Of a stretch of 64,000 nt of DNA, positions 52,387 through 62,601 are shown one piece after another. The notes under the pieces were generated by a model that made no database searches, was not told the DNA's origin, and saw only the letters and a program-made list of their open reading frames with translations. Made by a program: the position numbers and the translations under genes. How positions within the stretch are numbered: position 1 is the first letter of the stretch; every line of letters begins with the position of its first letter. The stretch comes from Capniomyces stellatus (Eukaryota > Kickxellomycota > Harpellomycetes > Harpellales > Legeriomycetaceae): contig LUVW01000048.1 in the NCBI GenBank assembly GCA_001661515.1, forward strand, positions 10,256-74,255. The letters run 5' to 3'.

Positions 52387-53920
52387 ACAAACAAAAACAC
52401 GCATTTACCTTGAAAGAATGTTTGAAAACACTCATTTTATAATGTTGGTGTACCTCCACCAGCAGTTTTTAGAGCCTTAAACATGCGTAGACAGGCCTGC
52501 TAGGTTGCTGACTGAATCAAGCAGCTTTACAGTTCTCTTCACTCACTATAAACACTATTTCGCACTTTTTTAATATAAAGATGTCCTAGATTCGGCTCGA
52601 TTTCTCGGAATTATTTTCGCTTTTTTAATTTCTATTACTACTCTTTACTATTAATTTAAGCCCAGATTCATTACAGAACTAATCTGCTCGCCCCTTTCAC
52701 AAAAGCGTACTTTACAAATAACCTGTCTACAATCAGTCCAAAAGCAAAACAAGTAAATAACCGAGACTAAAAGTAGCCTGATCATCGCTCCTTATTCAAT
52801 TCGTCTTTTGGTATAGCCAAAACCCCATCTTTCATTTTACAATATCACCGCCAATACGACTATTAGTCAAAACATTCCCATCTGTGTGTGCTTCCATCGC
52901 GCAATACGCTAAACGGTTCATAATAACACCATGTTGACCAAGTAGTTTTGTATACACTCTGCTTGGCTTGCACATAATGTGTGGCAACTAACCTTTACTT
53001 TTTTATTCCTACTAGCTAAAACTAAACACGGTTACAGAGTAACAGTAAAAGCTTTGGAAAGTTATCGATGTTTACGCCAGTCAATACGCGACCAACAAAT
53101 TGAAACTACAATAATATCGTAATGTAGTCAAGAAATTAAATGGTACTTTCAAATTAAATCAAACAAATACGTAAATCATGATTTGAAAGGAAGGAAGAAA
53201 AAAAAAAGCAGCAAAAAAAAAAAAAAATAACCAACCGTAACTAAAAAAATGAAAATATAATAAAAATATAAACAAGCCAACTAGAGCGTAAATTACGGAC
53301 TCGTGAAATAGCATTATAAGAAGAAAAAAATTGGTTTAAAGAGATATAAACAAATTCACACAATCGCCACCACTTGCTACTTACAATCAACGCTACTTTT
53401 TTTTTTTTATCGAACTGCAGTATAATTGATTAGTTCAAGATAAAAAAAAACAACGGATCAGTTGGCTTGATTTCCTAGACTCACACTTTTTCTTCATTTC
53501 TTTTTATTTTTTTCTTCTTGTGCTTCTAGTAACAACACGTAAAAATACAGACCTTTTACTTTTTCGACGATCATTAAGAGTAAGTACCTTTACGCTTTTA
53601 TTTGTAGGGTTAGCGACAAGGAGAGAGCAACCTTTGAAGGTTTGCGGTTTGGTGGCGTTTGTTTTTGGGCTTTCAATGTTTCTAATCTGAAAAAGCAATA
53701 CATTGGTTTTGGACGATTTAAAACCTTTGAAACAAGCGTTAGAATGATCTTGCACAAATAATAGCAACAAAATGTCAATGAACAAATAGAGATATTGTGT
53801 GTTGATAGTCCAGTACCCAAAATAAAACAAAAAAAAGGGCGGAGGACGGGTTTAAACATAAATTGTTTCTGGAATACTTTTCTGATGCTTGCTTTAAAAC
53901 ATTGAGTGGAGAGTTTATCA

Positions 53921-53931
53921 TGTTTATATAA
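53921..53931 (+). promoter_or_regulatory. Putative TATA box of the SmB gene
   Basis: TTATATAAAAA lies about 165 bp upstream of the SmB ATG, a spacing like that of the TATA-like elements before several other genes in this window. Confidence 0.4.
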
Positions 53932-54091
53932 AAAGGCGCAACTAAAAAAAAAAAGGAATGTTGTTTGTAATCACTGGTGTATAGGAAACCGAGGGTAAAA
54001 GAGAATAAAGAAATAAGGCGAAAAGAGATAAAAGTAAAAAAAATAAAACGGACAACAATAAGAAAGAAAGGAACAGATAAATATACAAAAG

Positions 54092-54980
54092 ATGGGAGTG
54101 TCAAAGAATTCCAAGATGATGAGCATCTTGAACCATAGATTGAGATTGACTTTGGAAGATGGACGAGTGTTCACAGGACAGATGCTGGCTTTTGACAAGC
54201 ACATGAACTTGGTGTTATCGGAATGCGAGGAGTTTCGGCAAATCAGATCAAACAAGACGAACAAGGACGCGACAGGAGTTAGAGAGATCAAGCGGATTCT
54301 TGGGCTGGTTGTGCTAAGAGGAGAAACGATTGTATCGATGAGCATTGATGGGCCACCACCAGTCAGCGTTGAATCGGCGCAGGAGAAGGCAAGAGCAGCT
54401 TCACTATCAACAGGCCCGGGCCTAGCAAGACCTGCAAACAGAAACCTGCCTTTGGCGCCTATGGGAGGAGCCACAGCCGCTGCTGCCCCTGCGGGTTTGT
54501 CCGGTCCTGTCCGGGGAATTGGAGGTCCTGTGCCTGGAATGATGCAGCCCAGAGGTCCTGGGGGAATGCCTGGGGGAATGCCTGGGTTCCGACCTGGAAT
54601 GCCTGGAATGCCTGGGATGCCTGGGATGCACGGAATGCACGGAATGCACGGAATGTCTGGTCAACCCCCAATCGGGTTTAGACCCGGAATGCCTGGCCAA
54701 CCTCCTCCAGGGTACCGCCCAATGATGCCTGGAATGCGGCCTCCTATGGGAATGCCTGGTCAACCTCCTCCAGGATACCCAAATCAACCGGGGTAAGAGG
54801 AGTTTACAAAAACATCAATAGTATATCTTTATTTTTTTTACCCCCCCTTAACCACCATTTTATTTACCAATCATTTGCTGTTGTATTTTTCTTTACTCTC
54901 TATCTAGATTCATCCCTCAAAACCAAATGCCTCCTGGCTATCGTCCACCTCCGGGAGCTCGTCCACCACCAGGCCAGTAG
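54092..54980 (+). CDS. SMB1: Small nuclear ribonucleoprotein SmB/B'
   Basis: Core Sm-ring subunit of spliceosomal snRNPs. Exons 54092-54792 and 54908-54980 (donor GTAAGA, acceptor CTAG) join to 257 residues. The N-terminus GVSKNSKMMSILNHRLRLTL starts the Sm fold. Sm1 (EDGRVFTGQMLAFDKHMNLVLSECEEF) and Sm2 (LGLVVLRGETIVSMSI), followed by DGPPP, are intact. The long tail is made of P-G-M and H-G-M repeats and PPPGYRP motifs, as in animal SmB'. The second exon adds only the last tail residues, ending RPPPGQ. Confidence 0.95.
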
Positions 54981-55552
54981 TCTTGGAACCCCGTATATAT
55001 AACAGAAATATACTTGATTACACCAACAACAATTACCTCCTTTTATACAATTAAATATCTCTTTTCTTTATAATTTCGCGTTTACAACCTTTTCTAATTT
55101 TAATTTTAATATCAATTTCACCACCACCACTATCCTCCCCCCTCTCCCCTCCTTCAATGCTTTGTCCTTTTTTCTTTTTCTTCTTTCCTCTTTTCCTTCT
55201 TTGCTATTACTACTACTACTGAAACTTTTTTGAAATTCGTGTTCAAATCTCAGTCTTCAATTTGTCGCCCGCCTTGTTCTTTCCCCTCCCCAAATTCCTT
55301 AATTTTTTATTTTACTGTTTTTATTTGCCTTGTTATTGGATCAAACATCCTTTATACCACCTTATTACAATTCCTTTGTAAACTTTCAAAAATCTTGAAA
55401 AGAAAAATCGTTTACAGAATTAACAAACAAACAAAAAAGCTAGTTCTTGCTTGCTTCCTTTCTTGTCTTCCACTTGGCTCCTTGTACTATTTTCCTTTCC
55501 ACTATACATTATTATTGCCCACAATTAGACAGCAACTACTACTCTAGAAGCT
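54981..55552. other. Intergenic region, CT-rich
   Basis: About 0.57 kb, with a strong C/T excess on the + strand downstream of SmB. No gene seen. Confidence 0.5.
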
Positions 55553-57598
55553 ATGGAATTCCCTGAATTAGGCCGGAATTGTAAAAAGCCCGAATGCATC
55601 CAATTAGGTAAACATTCTCCTTTTTTCCCTTTACACTCTCATTATGTAGAATTTCACCTTACAAGTTGTCATGTCTATCTTTTTAAATTTCTCTTGCCCC
55701 CCCCCCCCCCCCCCCCCCCCCCCCNTCCCCCCCCCCCCCCCCCTCTCCCCCCCTCAACAAAAAAAAAGAACAAAACAAAACGACCACTAACAACTAAATT
55801 TGTTATATCAAAAACAAAAACAAAAAGACTTCCTGCCTTTAAAGTGCCCATACTGCACCGAGTTTTTCTGGTAAGGCCAGTCTTGTATGTTAATATCATC
55901 AACTTGCCGCTACCCGCTTTTTCAGTTTTTATATCCAACTATTTACTTGCTTCTAAATATTCACAACCTTTCCTGTTTGTAAATCAATTGTAGTTCGGTT
56001 CATTTGTTGCCTGACACACATGACTGCGAAAAGTACAAGTTGACGTAACAATTTCTTTTTATTTTTATTTTATTTACTTTACAGCAACATGTTTCAACTG
56101 TTGATACTTGACCCAACAGTGTCATGTTTTTTTTTCCAGCTTGTCTTGATTTGTTTTGGTCTTGATTGCTAACTATTGATATATTTGTACTTATTGTTGC
56201 TTGGCATTGATCTGGTGGCATCAGACTAAACACGGCAAGTATACACAGCCAAATTCCACTCTTTATCAGTCTCGTCATCACCATTATTGTTATTATTTAT
56301 TTACAACTTCGTTTTTTAACACGTGCTACTCGATAGCTATATTAACATTTGACAACTGTGTATAGATCGAGCTTGATGGAAACAGCCCCAAATTTGTATC
56401 TGCCGATCAGAAAGTTGGCCACACCTTGTAACTAAATACATATATTATAGAAACACTAAACATTTGGGTTAGGGTTCTTCTGGTTGGCTTTTGTAGTTGT
56501 AATAAACTCAAATATTGCACGGCATATAAACCCTCCCAACGGTTCTAGATAATAATAATAAAAAGTAAATCCAATCAATGACAACGTAAAATGACAACGT
56601 AAGTGACAGGTTGTCTTTATTAAAAAAAAAACCCAAACATTTTCATCCAAAATAGCGAGAAAATCAAAAGAGACCGTATTGAGAGCACTATAACAGACGA
56701 CAAAACCCGGAACTACAACCCCAAACAGCTTGTAGGCCTGGATACACAACAGGGGTTTAAAAACGACATTGTTGAAAACAAAACAAACAAAAGCAGCAAC
56801 AACACACATGTTTTATCAATGCTCGAGAAAATCAAAGGTCAGGGTTCCCCCCTAGTACCCAAATCCGCAACAGCCAAACCAAACGAAATGGTTAGGAAAA
56901 GGTTGCTAAAGTCCAAAGCCACGGTAACAAACAGCCCGTTTTTATTTGACTGCACATTGAATTGACAAATGGCACTTTTGAAACATATTTCTCATATTGC
57001 ATTTATAGGGCGACAACAAAGTCGAAGCAAACATGAGGTATTACTTTACAGTACAGTCGGTAGATGGGAAAAGCGCCAATGTGTTTGTATCAAAGGTATG
57101 TCCATCACTTTATACTGCATACTTATTTCACCGGCATTGACCAACTTGGAAATATTACCAATTCTCAAACAAACCACCAATACACCCATATGTACACCTA
57201 TTTACGTATATATAAATACTGTGGCTGTATAGAACTTGGTTGTGGGTATAGCCGCCGAACGATGGGCAGATCTGCTAGGTTTGGACACAGAAAATAACAA
57301 TGTAATTACAGAGATTGCCACATGGTGCATCCAACTGAATATAAACAATGATAGCCAGTGTCACAGCCTTGAACCCTTTCGCATTCCAATTTGACTACGT
57401 CTAATGCGCTGACTGTATATTCGTAACTTGCATGCACCCAAATAGGCTTATGACGTCATTCCGCAAGACTCGGAAAACAAGCTGAAACCAAACATGTCAT
57501 TTATCTCGCAAACAAAAACTGACCCAAACTTAATCGACTTTTGTATTCTAAATATTGTTCCTCGACAAACCTTAAAAACGGATGGACAAAGTATGTGA
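55553..57598 (+). CDS. CUZ1: AN1-type zinc-finger protein of the ZFAND1/Cuz1 family
   Basis: Proteasome/Cdc48-associated AN1-finger protein, linked in other species to arsenite stress and stress-granule clearance. Nine exons inferred: 55553-55607, 55828-55870, 55993-56043, 56225-56234, 56366-56427, 56656-56923, 57009-57095, 57233-57301 and 57446-57598. All phases join to 265 residues, close to human ZFAND1. The AN1 finger is complete only after splicing: NCKKPEC, then LDFLPLKCPYCTEFFC, then SVH, and LPDTHDC (C-x2-H-x5-H-x-C). The C-terminal half (MRYYFTVQSVDGKSANVFVS, ERWADLLGLD) resembles the ubiquitin-like C-terminal part of ZFAND1. Only one AN1 finger is visible, where human ZFAND1 has two. 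Exon 4 (10 nt, GC donor) is inferred from phase alone. A poly-C gap (N at 55725) lies in intron 1. Confidence 0.8.
55687..55743. other. Poly-C tract with assembly gap (N at 55725)
   Basis: A C run of more than 50 broken by N and a T, inside the first intron of the ZFAND1/Cuz1-like gene. Its length is unreliable. Confidence 0.95.
56225..56234 (+). other. Candidate 10-nt micro-exon of the ZFAND1/Cuz1-like gene
   Basis: ACTAAACACG sits between an ATCAG acceptor and a GCAAGT donor, the same arrangement as the Rab micro-exon. Some exon of length 1 modulo 3 is required between 56043 and 56366 to keep the frame, and this one fits. Without RNA data it stays a proposal. Confidence 0.45.
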
Positions 57599-57960
57599 AC
57601 AAACAGCACCCTGTGCCAATTAGCATATATCTTTTTTATTTATTTTAAACGAGATTTTCGTTTCTTTCCATATATATATTGTTTACTTACTTGACAAGTT
57701 ATCAAAAACAAAAAGAACTTTAGTAGAAGAGTTATGAAAAACAGCGGTGCAAAAGAGTTGGTTAGTAGAGAGAAACTCAAGCTTGGCATCTTAACTTGGG
57801 TTGTCAAATAGTCAAAGGAAAAACAAAACAATGCGGTTAAATTGATAATAGTGGGCATTACGAGAAGAATAGTAGTAAAAAGAAAATAGTTGAAAGTTTA
57901 TTAATTAATTTATTTATTGTAATTTTTTTTCATTGGAAATTAAAATAAAAAAATAAATAA
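57599..57960. other. Intergenic region between convergent genes
   Basis: About 0.36 kb between the ZFAND1/Cuz1-like and uL13 genes, AT-rich. No gene recognised. Confidence 0.5.
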
Positions 57961-59499
57961 TTAATGTCCTAATGAAGCAAGTTCAGATCTAATAGAAGTA
58001 AGTTGACCTGCACTGGCAACAATAGCCTTGTTGCGGAGGTTGGCCAAAGCCTTCTTGCGCTCGTAGAAAGCGTGGGATCTGACCTTTCTCTTGGTCTCAA
58101 GAGTTTGGAGAACATTGTTGTATTTCCAGCCGAATTCGACAGATAGTCTGTTGAGAGTGGTGAATTTACGTCCTGGCTTCAATCTCAATACTCTGAGTGC
58201 CTGTGGGATGACCATACGCTTCTGCTTGTCAAATGGTGGTGGGATTCCCTCGAATACCTTAAGACGCTCAAGAGCAGCAGCTCCGCGGGAAGTCTTGTGT
58301 GGAACCATACCACGGATGGCACGGTAGAACATTCTTGATGGAGCTCTGAAATGGATTGGTCCGTGAGTTGGGTTGACGAGACAACGCTTGCGCAAGTAAC
58401 CGTTGAACTTAACTATAAGTGTAAAACAATTACCAATAAAAACAGTGTTAATAATCTTCATTTTATTTTGTCTCTTTTGCTCTTATTTTTCCTTTTTCTT
58501 TTCCATCAGTTTAAAGTTGGTTTGTTTGTCTGTTTTGCTCTACTTACTCTTGTTACGGAAGAACGATCCTGAGATGTTCATTTCTTCGCAACGGACAATA
58601 ACAACCTTTTGTCCGTTCAAGAGCATCTTTGATACTGTTGAAGCCAAGCGACCGAGGAGATGACCCTTAGCATCAATGAGGAAGACCTATTCAACATTGC
58701 CAAACACACTGTTAATCACCTATATCAAAACACTATCTATTTTTCTTCTAAACAACAACAATACAAAAATAAAACGCTTGGCTCTCTTTCATTTATGCTT
58801 GATGACTCTGGGTTGTTCTTGCTTGATTGCTTACAAACGCCATCTTTCTTTTCAACGCTCGAGGTAAAGAAAGAAAGAAAGAAAGAAAATAAGAAGAACC
58901 ACTTAAACATCGTGCATATATACACTATCTTTTTGACTCTTTTTTCTTCTCAACAACGCCATCCATATATCCTGTTACACCCATTTTCATATTGTACACT
59001 CTTCTCCTTCTCTTTCAACCTTAATGCTTTGTTTGACAAAACTGCAATTCCAATCTCCCACATCTCAGCAACCAAACGTGCTGTTCTCTTCGTAGGTTCT
59101 TTGGTCTTGTCCTTTTTCTTCATATCATCCATTATTTATCTCTCATAGTGCTGGAACCTTTATTTATTAAGGCTTACAAAAACCCAAATCTTTTTTCTCT
59201 CTTTTTTTTCCTTCTTTCTTTCTCATCTCTGCTTGCTGAATTTGCATTATCAATTATCCTTTTTTGCTTCTGTTCTGCTAGTTTGTATCACTACTATTTT
59301 CACTTTTCCAAAAATAGCTTGATTCCACCGACAGATTGTTCCCTGAAATGATCTTTTTCAAAAAAATACATCCCTTTTCTGTCTTACTGCAAAGCAACCT
59401 TTGAAATCTACCACCTTGCGTTCTATCTTCGGTTTAATACTTAATTATATATCAATAGATCTTGTGATGAGGTCTTACCTTTTCAAATGTGTAGCTCAT
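57961..59499 (-). CDS. RPL16: 60S ribosomal protein uL13 (Rpl16/L13a)
   Basis: Large-subunit ribosomal protein. Exons 59499-59479 (MSYTFEK), 58686-58548 and 58412-57961 join to 203 residues. The first intron is about 0.8 kb and the second 135 bp, with donors GTAAGA and GTAAGT. Family blocks: [72 protein letters not shown], and [18 protein letters not shown]. The tail ends in SELASLGH. I saw no convincing box C/D snoRNA in the large first intron, although introns of this kind often host one. Confidence 0.95.
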
Positions 59500-61437
59500 T
59501 TTTTATAGATCTCTATTTAATTATGTTTTGTTTATTACTATTAATTAAACAAATACTTGGACCAAGGAAAGAGGAAGTTACAATTATTTGGTTTTTTTTT
59601 AATTTACTGTAAATTATTATCAAAACTCTTTTTTTTTCTGATATTTTTTAGTTTTATTTAGTTTCAATTTTTTTCATACTTTTTTTTTTTTAAAAAAAAT
59701 TACTATCAATAATAGCTACTAGTTTTTTTTTAAGGCTGTTTCTTAGTATTTGATCCTCCCTCTCCCCCCCCCCTTCAACGATTTTTTTTGTTTAATTAAA
59801 TATAATTTGACTAGTCTACAAGCAAATTTGCTTATGTATATTTTTCATTCTCTGCGCTTTTATTCAAATCTACAACTATCGCCCACCTTTCCAACCACTA
59901 ACCCCCCTCTATTAATAGTAGCATAATCTGTCTATTTGTCGATTTTGCTTTGCCTCAACTTTTTTTTTTTTATCAAAAGCTCACCCCCTTTCTCGTTGTT
60001 AATCAAGCAACTTTCATTATCCCATTTCTTTTTTTTTTTTTTTCTTCTTTCGTATAATTGGTTTTTTTTTTCCTATTTAAAATCAACCCTTACTTTTTTT
60101 TTTTTCAACTTTTTTTTTATTAACCCTTGTTAAATTTTTTTTTATAATTTATTTATTTTCAAGAAATAATATCTTAATCCTTTTCTTCCCATTTGATGTT
60201 TATTAGTCTCTCGCTAATCCGTTTTCCTTTTTTTTTCTTTGACTTACAAATCAAATTTGCCATTTTTTGAATAAAGAAAAAAAAATGCAAAAAAATTCAA
60301 AATAAAAGCAAAATAAAGCGAAACTGTAAAATCAAATATTGGTCTTGCTATTGTCCTAGCAATCTTTGCCAAAATAAGCGATTGTAGCGACTGAAAAAGG
60401 CCCATACTTACCTGCCTCATTTAATCTACGCTGATATTGGTGGTATCAATCCATTTAATGGAACCGCCTAGCAAATTTTATTATCTAAATTTTTTTTCCC
60501 TATTGTATCCTATTAAATAATTTGCTTTTTTAATCGCTTCCTATTCACCGAAATTCAACCTACATTATTAATGTTTACATTAACTACCCATCATTGTGCC
60601 AATTAACGACTATCTTTTTTTTTCTATTTCCTCTTTTTTTTATTTATTTTTTATTGATATTCTATTTCCTCCTTTTAGTTGTCCAAAAAAACTATTGGGC
60701 TTTCACAATGTTTAAACAACCTTTTTCCTCCATTTCATTATTAGAATTCCTTTGTCGAAATTTACTTTGATTGCGTTATAAAACTAAACCGCTACTTCTA
60801 TTGGCTTATGCATCTGACCTATTTACTACTTTCTATCCAGTGAATCACTTTGATTGCAAGCACAAATACTACTTGGCTTTTATAACGGAACTTTTACCTT
60901 TCATTAATTTCTCTGTATTACTTTGCTTTACTTTGCCTTTCCAAGATCTACGCCCTATTCCAACTATACTTCAAAGTCTGTCCCCCCCTTTTCGCTTTGC
61001 TTTTTTTTCTTCTTCCTGAATCATCCTATTTGCAGTTGAAATGTTGATTGTCATGGCATTGGCTTACAACCATTTTTTTTTGTTTACAACCCAATTAGCA
61101 TCACTCTACTTTGCCTCGTTTTTTTTTCTCAATTAATACTAGCAAACTTTCTTATCGACACATAATTCGACTCAATGTTGACCCAAATCTCGCTTAAAGT
61201 TGGCACAAATATGTCCGTGTCAATGTTGGTAGCAAAAGGTAATCAACGCCATGCCATTCAGGATATATCGCTTCTGTAAAATTACATTACTACCCTAGAT
61301 TCTGATCAACTCTGGATAGATCTACTATCTTTGATTATAATTCTTGGTTGATTGCAGACTTGCTTTTTGTTTACTTAGGCTGCCAATATGTTGCTGAATA
61401 ACCTTTATTACTTTGTAAGTTGAAATTTTTTTATACA
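59500..61437. other. Long AT-rich intergenic region
   Basis: About 1.9 kb of T- and A-run-rich DNA with a C run at about 59764-59773. At 60403-60413 the + strand reads ATACTTACCTG (see findings). No protein gene recognised. Confidence 0.5.
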
Positions 61438-61510
61438 GCTTTCGTGGCGCAATTGGCTAGCGCGTCTGACTGTTAATCAGGAGGTTGCTAGTTCAAGCCT
61501 AGCCGAGAGC
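61438..61510 (+). tRNA. tRNA-Asn (anticodon GTT)
   Basis: A 73-nt cloverleaf. The acceptor GCTTTCG pairs with CGAGAGC (one G-U). The D arm is GCGC...GCGC. The anticodon arm is CTGA-CTGTTAA-TCAG with GTT in the loop. The T arm is GCTAG-TTCAAGC-CTAGC. No intron is present, and a T run follows within 25 nt. The 3' CCA is not encoded, as expected for a nuclear tRNA gene. Confidence 0.95.
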
Positions 61511-62601
61511 GTAATATCTTTTTGTTTTTTTTGCTTTTGATTGGTTTACTTAAAAGACATAAACAGTTTACTAGCGCTTTTGTTTTTCTACGTCCACAAA
61601 ACACTCGATGCCATTGCCGGTAACTGTGCTATCAACTTTTGTGCTTGGTAAGCTTGGCCATTTGCCAGTTGAAGTGTTGAGTATTGTTAAAAGCACTGGC
61701 TAACTATACATAATAGATAAGTTACTGTTTTAGGTCTTCCATAGCTGTGGAATTAGTTATTAAAAACATACTTCCCCTCATTCCACCCACTCCCCCCCCA
61801 CGAGATTTTGGAAATTAAATAGTTGCTAGTGGGCAGGACTTGTTGCGTGCCATGAAACCAATTGGACGGCAACCAAGTATAGGTGTAAAGTTAAATATGA
61901 TAAACTAGGTGTTAATGGCGGAGTTCTACCTAATGGTGACTGTATTTCAACAACAGCAACATTTTCAAAAGTTTAAATGGCAAACTCGAATTATAAATCT
62001 TTATTATGTAGAATCAACAACTTACACCTTGAAATTTATTTGGAAGTTGATGGCGAAATAAACGGTGGAATTAAGTTGAAGTTTCGCACTTGCCTATTGG
62101 TTTGAGCAAGGGAAGTTGGATATTAAAATGGGCAAAAGAGTCTGAGATTAGCTCGTGTTACATAATTTCGAAAAGTATGCACCAAGCTTTTTCCAAAGTT
62201 GGCAGCAAAATCAGTGTATTATCAAATAATCTAGCTAGACAAGGAGTAACAAGCAAATACAGCAGAAAAGAAGAAATAATGAAATAAAACTAGTGAAATT
62301 GGACCAAATTTAAAGTTTAATATTAAGGCGAAGAAATAGAGCACCTTGTTGCCTAAATCTAAATTGAGCCAAGAAAAGCGCAGATATACATTTGCTTTAC
62401 TTTAAGGTTTGGGATTGAGAATAGGATTGGATTGGAATCTTTCATCTTTTATATATAATATAGCATTCTGACAATCACTGATTTTATTTTCAGAGAGGTA
62501 AAAGCAATCAAGCAAGAAAAAAAAATATTCAAATTAAAATTAAAATTAAAAAAGTCAAGAAGAAAAGAAAAGAAAAGAAAAACACACTATAGCAAAACGA
62601 T
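61511..62601. other. Intergenic region
   Basis: About 1.1 kb, AT-rich, turning A/G-rich just before 62602 (AAAAG runs at 62560-62582). No gene recognised; the 65-codon ORF at 62090 has no ATG-based support from features. Confidence 0.5.

Larger units (their letters stand above)
51327..54091. other. Intergenic region between divergent genes (RalGAP-alpha-like and SmB)
   Basis: About 2.8 kb. The + strand is CT-rich to about 52.4 kb, that is, purine-rich on the RalGAP sense strand. It becomes purine-rich from about 53.15 kb toward SmB. A 23-24 bp tandem repeat lies at 52303-52386. No gene called: the ATG ORF at 52120 is a low-complexity hydrophobic frame. Confidence 0.5.

Noticed and set aside
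53504..53859. Two overlapping minus-strand frames with a basic C-terminus
   Set aside because: They start at non-ATG codons, no family is recognised, and they lie in the SmB promoter region.
58660..59148. 162-codon + strand frame in the uL13 intron
   Set aside because: It lies inside a confidently placed intron, is low in complexity and has no domain.
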